A stretch of DNA of 39,583 bases from CAZWVR01 sp964637235. GTDB lineage: Bacteria > Bacteroidota > Bacteroidia > Bacteroidales > S143-33. A program made the position numbers and the translations under genes. How positions within the stretch are numbered: position 1 is the stretch's first letter; every line of letters begins with the position of its first letter. The DNA lies in assembly GCA_964637235.1 (NCBI GenBank), contig CAZWVR010000013.1, positions 1 through 39,583 on the forward strand, in the 5' to 3' direction. The notes below the pieces were generated by a model, which saw only the letters and a program-made list of their open reading frames with translations, ran no database searches and was not told the DNA's origin. Below are positions 34,959 through 39,583 of the stretch, piece after piece.

Positions 34959-35882
34959 ATGTATGAAAAGCTTTTAAAATCTTGTAAGTTGTGTCCGAGG
35001 GAATGTTCCATAGACAAACTCAATACAGATAGAGGAGTTTGTAGGACAAAGGCTGGGTATTATGTTGCTTCGGTTGTTGTACATAAAGGGGAGGAACCGC
35101 CTATAAGTGGAGAAAAAGGGATATGTAATGTTTTTTTTGCACATTGCAATTTGCAGTGTGTATATTGTCAAAATTACCAAATAAGTAAAAATAACACAGA
35201 TATTGAGAGATACAAGATGTCTTTGTCTGAACTTATAGATAAAATTGTTAGCATACTGGATACAGGAATAAATATGTTAGGCTTTGTTTCTCCGTCTCAT
35301 TTTCCGCTTGAAGTGATAGAAATTGTTAAGGCTTTGTATAAACGTGGATATTTTCCTACGATAGTATATAACACCAATGCTTATGAAAAAGTTGAGACAT
35401 TAAGAATGCTTGAACCGTATGTAGATGTATATTTACCGGATTTGAAGTATATGGATTCAGCATTGGCGGCTAAGTATTCAAAGGCACGAGATTATCCACA
35501 AGTAGCAAGCTTAGCCATAAAGGAGATGATTCGTCAAAAAGGAGATGATTTAATTATTGATAAAAACGGATATGCGATATCAGGTGTAATTATCAGACAT
35601 TTAGTTCTTCCTTCGCATATAGAGAATTCTATTGCTGTACTTCGTTTTATAGCTTCTATTTCCCAGAATATTTATATTTCATTAATGTCTCAATATTTCC
35701 CAACGGCGGATGCATATAAATATCCTGAGATAAATCGTACTGTTTATCCCAGCGAATACCAAAAAGTAGTGGAGGAGGCAATACGGTTAAATCTAACAAA
35801 TGGCTGGATTCAGGATATACAAAGTCATCAACATTATATTCCGGATTTTAACTATGATCATCCTTTTGAGAGAATTGAATAG
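34959..35882 (+). CDS. PflX-like radical SAM protein
   Basis: A 307-residue radical SAM enzyme. The cluster-binding motif is C63-N-L-Q-C67-V-Y-C70 (C-x3-C-x2-C). Four further cysteines at the N-terminus (C9, C12, C16, C28 in KLCPREC ... RGVC) suggest a second metal site. The overall pattern fits the COG1313/PflX group, relatives of pyruvate formate-lyase activating enzyme, of uncertain substrate. No glycyl radical enzyme gene is nearby. It is divergent from the SPOR-like gene and convergent with ygeW. The presence of such an oxygen-sensitive enzyme fits an anaerobic host. Confidence 0.9.
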   Translation: MYEKLLKSCKLCPRECSIDKLNTDRGVCRTKAGYYVASVVVHKGEEPPISGEKGICNVFFAHCNLQCVYCQNYQISKNNTDIERYKMSLSELIDKIVSILDTGINMLGFVSPSHFPLEVIEIVKALYKRGYFPTIVYNTNAYEKVETLRMLEPYVDVYLPDLKYMDSALAAKYSKARDYPQVASLAIKEMIRQKGDDLIIDKNGYAISGVIIRHLVLPSHIENSIAVLRFIASISQNIYISLMSQYFPTADAYKYPEINRTVYPSEYQKVVEEAIRLNLTNGWIQDIQSHQHYIPDFNYDHPFERIE

Positions 35883-35887
35883 AAAGA

Positions 35888-35916
35888 TAGCTGTCTAAAA
35901 ACGGGGCTGTCCAAAA
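35888..35916 (+). repeat. Short degenerate direct repeat after pflX
   Basis: GCTGTCTAAAA (35890-35900) and GCTGTCCAAAA (35906-35916) repeat with a 16-base offset just after the radical SAM stop codon. The second copy, preceded by GGG, resembles ends of some Bacteroidota insertion sequences, but no transposase or matching opposite end is present. Confidence 0.35.
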
Positions 35917-35985
35917 AAAGTCAATAATGTTGTAGTTTTTTATGAGATTTATAGAAAATTTTTTATTGTAAAGGGAATAATAGAG

Positions 35986-36029
35986 TAAAAAAATAAGAAA
36001 ATAAACAGGGGAGCCTTTTTAGCCCCCTG
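35986..36029 (-). terminator. Terminator of the ygeY-ygeW transcript
   Basis: On the minus strand, arms at 36029-36022 and 36014-36006 form an 8-bp G/C-rich stem with one bulged base, followed by a T-rich run (complement of 36005-35987). It lies about 95 bases after the ygeW stop. The plus strand has no T-run, so it should act on minus-strand transcripts. Confidence 0.6.
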
Positions 36030-36122
36030 CGAGAGTAAGGATTTGATGTTTTTGATACTCACCTACTGTAAACCTTATTTAGGACGATAAATGCTCCAAA
36101 TTTTCATAGGTTTGGTAAAATA

Positions 36123-37316
36123 TTAGCTCAAAATTCGGCGTTTATTTTGTTTTATAATATTGTTAAAGATATCAGATGGATTTTTAAATTTAGAAGCTAA
36201 TATTATTGCCGTGATAATGTATGGTTTCCAGCCGGCTTGTTTATATGTTTGGATGCGGTATTTTTCAAAAATTTCGTTATCTACTTCGCCCTGTTCGCAG
36301 TTTAGTCCACTGATATCAGCAGGTAGTGGATGCATATAAAGAGCTGAGGCATTTTTTGTTAAGCTGATCATTTTATTATTGACTGTCCAATGTTTATGTT
36401 TAGCATTTTCTGCCAGAGCTTGTTTTTCTAATTCGTCTAATGCGTTGTAATCTTTCTTTTTAAGTAATTCGGTTCTTTTTTCCATAACCCAGTATGGAGC
36501 CCAGCTTTTTGGATAAATTATATCGGCGTTTTCGAAAGCTTCTTCCATAGAATGGAGTATTCGGAAGCTGCCGCCACTTTGTTGAGCTTGTTTTTCAGCT
36601 ATTTTTATAGTTTCTGGTATTAGGTCATATCCTTCTGGATAGGCTAAATCTACTTGCATACCTAAGCGTGTCATTAGACCAATAATACCTTGTGGAACAG
36701 AGAGTGGTTTACCATAGCTGGGTGAATAAGCCCAGCTCATAGCTATTTTTTTGCCTTTTAAATTTTCAATTCCGCCGAAGTATTCAATTAAGTGAGCTAA
36801 GTCAGCAAGAGTTTGCGTTGGATGATCAATATCACATTGTAGATTTATTACTGTTGGTCTTTGAGGCAGAACGCCGTTTTTAAATCCATCTTCAAGAGCA
36901 CTTGCTACTTGGCGCATATATTTGTTTCCTTCTCCTAAATACATATCGTCGCGAATTCCGATTACTTCTGCCATAAATGATATCATATTTGCTGTTTCCC
37001 GAACAGTTTCCCCGTGTGCTATTTGTACTTTTGATTCATCAATTTCTTGAATAGCTAAACCTAAAAGATTAGCAGCAGAAGCATAAGAAAAACGAGTTCT
37101 GGTGGATTTATCACGAAAATGTGAGATAGCTAATCCGCTTTCAAAAACTTTTAGAGAGTAGCCTTTGTCCCGTAGTAGTTTTGCTATTTTAGCTATCAGT
37201 AATATAGCATTGAGCTCGTCCATATTTTTTTCCCAGGTTAAAAGGAAATCTTTTCCATATAATCCGCTGAAATTTAATGAGTTAAGCTTATCTATGAGTT
37301 TGTTAATTTTTTCCAT
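36123..37316 (-). CDS. ygeW: Knotted carbamoyltransferase YgeW
   Basis: A 397-residue aspartate/ornithine-type carbamoyltransferase very like Escherichia coli YgeW along its whole length. The carbamoyl phosphate loop S71-T-R-T-R75 is intact (FRDKSTRTRFSYAS), followed by QIAHGETVRETANMI, NLQCDIDHPTQT, AWAYSPSYGKPLSVPQG-type sequence (here MSWAYSPSYGKPL) and HPLPADISG, where most carbamoyltransferases have H-C-L-P. YgeW is a trimer whose amino-group substrate was long unknown; in E. coli it lies with ygeX and ygeY and recent work ties the cluster to anaerobic purine/uric acid breakdown. Here it is 10 bases after ygeY and no ygeX is present. It ends at a likely terminator. Confidence 0.93.
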   Translation of the reverse strand: MEKINKLIDKLNSLNFSGLYGKDFLLTWEKNMDELNAILLIAKIAKLLRDKGYSLKVFESGLAISHFRDKSTRTRFSYASAANLLGLAIQEIDESKVQIAHGETVRETANMISFMAEVIGIRDDMYLGEGNKYMRQVASALEDGFKNGVLPQRPTVINLQCDIDHPTQTLADLAHLIEYFGGIENLKGKKIAMSWAYSPSYGKPLSVPQGIIGLMTRLGMQVDLAYPEGYDLIPETIKIAEKQAQQSGGSFRILHSMEEAFENADIIYPKSWAPYWVMEKRTELLKKKDYNALDELEKQALAENAKHKHWTVNNKMISLTKNASALYMHPLPADISGLNCEQGEVDNEIFEKYRIQTYKQAGWKPYIITAIILASKFKNPSDIFNNIIKQNKRRILS

Positions 37317-37326
37317 AATTATTTTT

Positions 37327-38517
37327 TTAGAGTTTTACTTCCATAGCAAAAAGTGCATAAAATGCAGAGGCAGCGACTAAATGCTCCACAGGAGTTTTTT
37401 CGTTTGGAGCATGAGCCATGACTTCATTTCCTGGTCCAAAGCCTACTATCGGAATATTATAGTAGCCATTTATTACTACTCCATTTGTGGAGAATGTCCA
37501 TTTATCGATACGTGGTGATTTATTAAATAGCTTTTCAAATACTTCACTGGCAAAAAGTATTGCCGGATGATTTTCAGGCATTTTCCATGTAGGATAGTAT
37601 TTTTCCATTCCATATTCAACTCCTGTCCATGCGGTATTTTTATATTGAAGTACGATAGCTTCTCCACCGAGAGGTTTAACGATTTTATTTATTTCGTCTA
37701 ATGCACTTTGTTTAGTTTCCCCCCATGTTAATCTTCTATCCAGATGTAGATGAGCATAATCAGCAACAGCGCATAGAGAGGGAGCCCCGGATTTAAATTC
37801 ACTGACTACCACAGTCCCTTTTCCGAGGAAATCGTCGTATCTGAGTCTTTCGTTTAGTTTTTCAATTTCCAAAGCAGCTCTTGCAGCTTTGTATATAGCA
37901 TTATCCCCTCTTTCAGGAGCTGAGCCGTGTGCAGAGATACCTTTAAAAATGGTTCTTATTTCCATACGTCCCCTGTGTCCACGATAGATATTTAAATTTG
38001 TTGGTTCTGTGATAATTACTAAATCCGGTTTTATTTTATCTTCCTCCACAATATATTTCCAACAAAGTCCATCACAGTCTTCTTCCATAACTGTGGCAGT
38101 AAATAAAATTGTCATATCTCTATCAAAGCCTAATTCTTTCAGAATTCTGCCAGCGGTAATAAAGGAAGCAGCCCCACCTTTTTGATCGACGCTTCCGCGT
38201 CCTAAAACATATCCATCTTTTATTTCTCCGCTAAAAGGATCAAATTCCCAATTTTCAATATTACCCACATCTACTGTATCTATATGTGCATCAATAGCTA
38301 ATATTTTTTCCCCATTTCCTATGCGACCTATTACATTCCCCAGACCATCAATTTTTACTTCATCAAAATTTGCTTCCTCCATAAGTTTTTTTATAAGCAT
38401 CTGATGCTCTTTCTCCTTGCCGCTTAATGTTTTGATTTTTACCATTTTAGAGAGGTTCTCCGCTGTATAATCACGATATTTTTCGGCAAGTTCCAAAATT
38501 TTTTCGTGTAATTTCAT
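37327..38517 (-). CDS. ygeY: YgeY family M20 hydrolase
   Basis: A 396-residue M20 metallohydrolase of the YgeY type (annotated elsewhere as a selenium-metabolism-linked hydrolase). Metal and catalytic residues are present: H78 and D80 in DAHIDTVD, D111 in GRGSVDQKGG, E145-E146 in VMEEDCDG, E171 in ITEPT, and H369 in MAHAPNE. The GHRGRMEI and SAHGSAPERGDN blocks form the lid domain start. The family cuts amide bonds of small substrates; the natural substrate is unsettled. It is the first gene of a two-gene operon with ygeW, driven by a candidate promoter at 38546-38576. Confidence 0.92.
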   Translation of the reverse strand: MKLHEKILELAEKYRDYTAENLSKMVKIKTLSGKEKEHQMLIKKLMEEANFDEVKIDGLGNVIGRIGNGEKILAIDAHIDTVDVGNIENWEFDPFSGEIKDGYVLGRGSVDQKGGAASFITAGRILKELGFDRDMTILFTATVMEEDCDGLCWKYIVEEDKIKPDLVIITEPTNLNIYRGHRGRMEIRTIFKGISAHGSAPERGDNAIYKAARAALEIEKLNERLRYDDFLGKGTVVVSEFKSGAPSLCAVADYAHLHLDRRLTWGETKQSALDEINKIVKPLGGEAIVLQYKNTAWTGVEYGMEKYYPTWKMPENHPAILFASEVFEKLFNKSPRIDKWTFSTNGVVINGYYNIPIVGFGPGNEVMAHAPNEKTPVEHLVAASAFYALFAMEVKL

Positions 38518-38545
38518 ATTATTCGGTTTTACGGTTAAGGGACTG

Positions 38546-38576
38546 CTAATTTATTGCAATTAAATTTTTATCCAAA
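38546..38576 (-). promoter_or_regulatory. Candidate promoter of ygeY-ygeW
   Basis: On the minus strand TTTG (complement of 38573-38576) is followed after 19 bases by TAAATTAG (complement of 38546-38553), one mismatch from TAnnTTTG. The -7 box ends 28 bases before the ygeY ATG. Confidence 0.45.
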
Positions 38577-38672
38577 AATTTATTCATATTTTTATTGACC
38601 ACTCTTAGAAGTTTTTAATACCTATCAGTTATAAAAAATAGCAGCAAAATTTTTTTATAGCTTTAAAAAAAC

Positions 38673-38680
38673 TACTTTTG
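38673..38680 (+). promoter_or_regulatory. Candidate -7 box for nusB
   Basis: TACTTTTG matches TAnnTTTG exactly and ends 18 bases before the nusB ATG at 38699. The -33 region is A/T-rich without a TTTG. Confidence 0.5.
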
Positions 38681-38698
38681 CAACCGAAAAATACGAAT

Positions 38699-39583
38699 AT
38701 GTTAAATAGGAGAATAATACGTATAAAAGTATTTCAAACTTTATTTGCATTATATACAGGAGGTTTTGATTTAAACGAACGATTGACAAATTCTCCGAAT
38801 ATAAATCATTCAGTATATTATAATTCATTAGATGAAAAAGTTGCTGCTGCTGAGCAGTTTTTAATTACTTGGTTTGATGAGCTATATAATCTTTATTTGT
38901 ATATTTTTAAGTTTTTGATTTTATTGAAAAATTTTGAATATCAACGTATTTTGAAAGGTAAAAATAAACTTTTGCCCACCGAAGAAGATCTAAATCCTAA
39001 TATGAGGTTCGTTAATAATATTGTTTTGAATGGGATAGAAAATAATCTTTTTTATAAACAAATGGACAGTAAAATAAATCGTAAAAATGCTGATTATCAG
39101 AATGTAATTAGTTCTATATATAAAAAGCTTACGCAAACCGATTTTTATAAAGAATATAAAAGTAAAAGAGAAAATAATTTTGACGAAGATAAGCAACTGA
39201 TATTAGAAATTTTGCATTTTTTATGGAACGACGATGAATTTTATGAATATATTTCGGATTTAACAACTTATTGGGTTGATACAATAGGTTTTATGATTGA
39301 AAAAGCCTATATTACTGTAAAAGAAAGAATTACTGAAAAAAATTTAGATAAAAATTTCTTTTTTAAGCAATTTAGAAATAATTTTGACAAAATTTTTGCG
39401 CTTAATTTATTAAGAAAAACTGCCTTTAATAGGGAGGAATATACTCAATATTTGAAAAAAGTTATTAAAAACTGGGATATAAATCGTATGATTATCATAG
39501 ACTACATTTTACTGACAATGGGAATATCCGAAGGTATCTATTTTGAGGACATACCTTTAAGTGTTTCTATTGATGAATATATA
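38699..39583 (+). CDS. nusB: Transcription antitermination factor NusB, partial
   Basis: The frame is open for 295 codons from the ATG at 38699 to the right window edge, with no stop, so the C-terminus is missing. The start MLNRRIIRIKVFQTLFALY is the typical Bacteroidota NusB opening (R-R-x-x-R-x-K-x-x-Q). The later section FNREEYTQYLKKVIKNWDINRMIIIDYILL matches the conserved helical core with N-W-D. Bacteroidota NusB is about 300 residues, twice the Escherichia coli length, because of an inserted middle region; only a few residues should be missing. NusB joins NusE (S10) on boxA RNA to prevent early termination in rRNA operons. Confidence 0.92.
   Translation, partial: MLNRRIIRIKVFQTLFALYTGGFDLNERLTNSPNINHSVYYNSLDEKVAAAEQFLITWFDELYNLYLYIFKFLILLKNFEYQRILKGKNKLLPTEEDLNPNMRFVNNIVLNGIENNLFYKQMDSKINRKNADYQNVISSIYKKLTQTDFYKEYKSKRENNFDEDKQLILEILHFLWNDDEFYEYISDLTTYWVDTIGFMIEKAYITVKERITEKNLDKNFFFKQFRNNFDKIFALNLLRKTAFNREEYTQYLKKVIKNWDINRMIIIDYILLTMGISEGIYFEDIPLSVSIDEYI

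Noticed and set aside
36031..36110. Short dyads such as GAGTA...TACTC after ygeW
   Set aside because: Five-base arms in A/T-rich DNA are expected by chance, and no array or regulatory pattern was evident.
38990..39196. Minus-strand hydrophobic frame antisense to nusB
   Set aside because: It is an A/T-driven shadow of the nusB frame, which is conserved and open through the whole region.
1..39583. CRISPR array, tRNA or rRNA genes, prophage
   Set aside because: No regularly spaced direct repeats, no cloverleaf-like or rRNA-conserved sequence and no phage structural genes were seen in the gaps, none of which exceeds about 240 bases.

Overview
The window looks like chromosomal DNA from a low-GC, probably anaerobic member of the Bacteroidota, near Bacteroidales. 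The signs are a type IX secretion C-terminal sorting domain, a MurF-alanine racemase fusion, a long NusB of at least 295 residues, tandem Skp/OmpH genes after bamA, an ssb-gldE pair, an almost complete absence of Shine-Dalgarno sequences, and repeated TAnnTTTG (-7) promoter boxes. No tRNA, rRNA, CRISPR array, intact insertion sequence or phage gene was seen. No gap between genes exceeds about 240 bases.

Layout. 1-3076 (minus): two tandem paralogous secreted repeat proteins, the first cut by the window edge. 3261-4808 (minus): glycyl-tRNA synthetase. 4982-9313 (plus): uppS-bamA-skp-skp, an envelope biogenesis operon closed by a strong terminator. 9549-10502: membrane-anchored M23 peptidase. 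10631-13121 (minus): ligA and a small lipoprotein. 13206-15998 (plus): a SiaB-SiaB-SiaC fusion protein, an overlapping sugar-1-phosphate nucleotidyltransferase, and a small membrane protein. 16209-25353 (plus): division and cell-wall cluster mraZ-rsmH-ftsL-ftsI-murE-mraY-murD-ftsW, preceded by a three-copy MraZ-type operator. 25489-27761: ssb, gldE and a MORN-repeat lipoprotein. 27866-30316: murF-alr. 30365-34893 (minus): SPOR-like exported protein, mutS and a LolC/E-type permease. 34959-35882: PflX-like radical SAM protein. 36123-38517 (minus): ygeY-ygeW. 38699-end: nusB, cut by the window edge.

Most of the window is one theme: making the envelope. UppS supplies the lipid carrier, MurE, MraY, MurD and MurF-Alr build lipid-linked precursor, FtsI, FtsW and FtsL act at the septum, the M23 enzyme trims the wall, and BamA, Skp and the Lol-type permease serve the outer membrane.

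The most unusual object is the 512-residue protein at 13206-14744. It appears to join two SiaB-type (GHKL-fold) kinase domains, the second with a damaged glycine box, to a SiaC-type phosphoacceptor domain in one chain. In Pseudomonas these are separate proteins. Second in interest are the ygeY-ygeW pair without ygeX, the MraZ operator, and the tandem repeat-rich secreted proteins.
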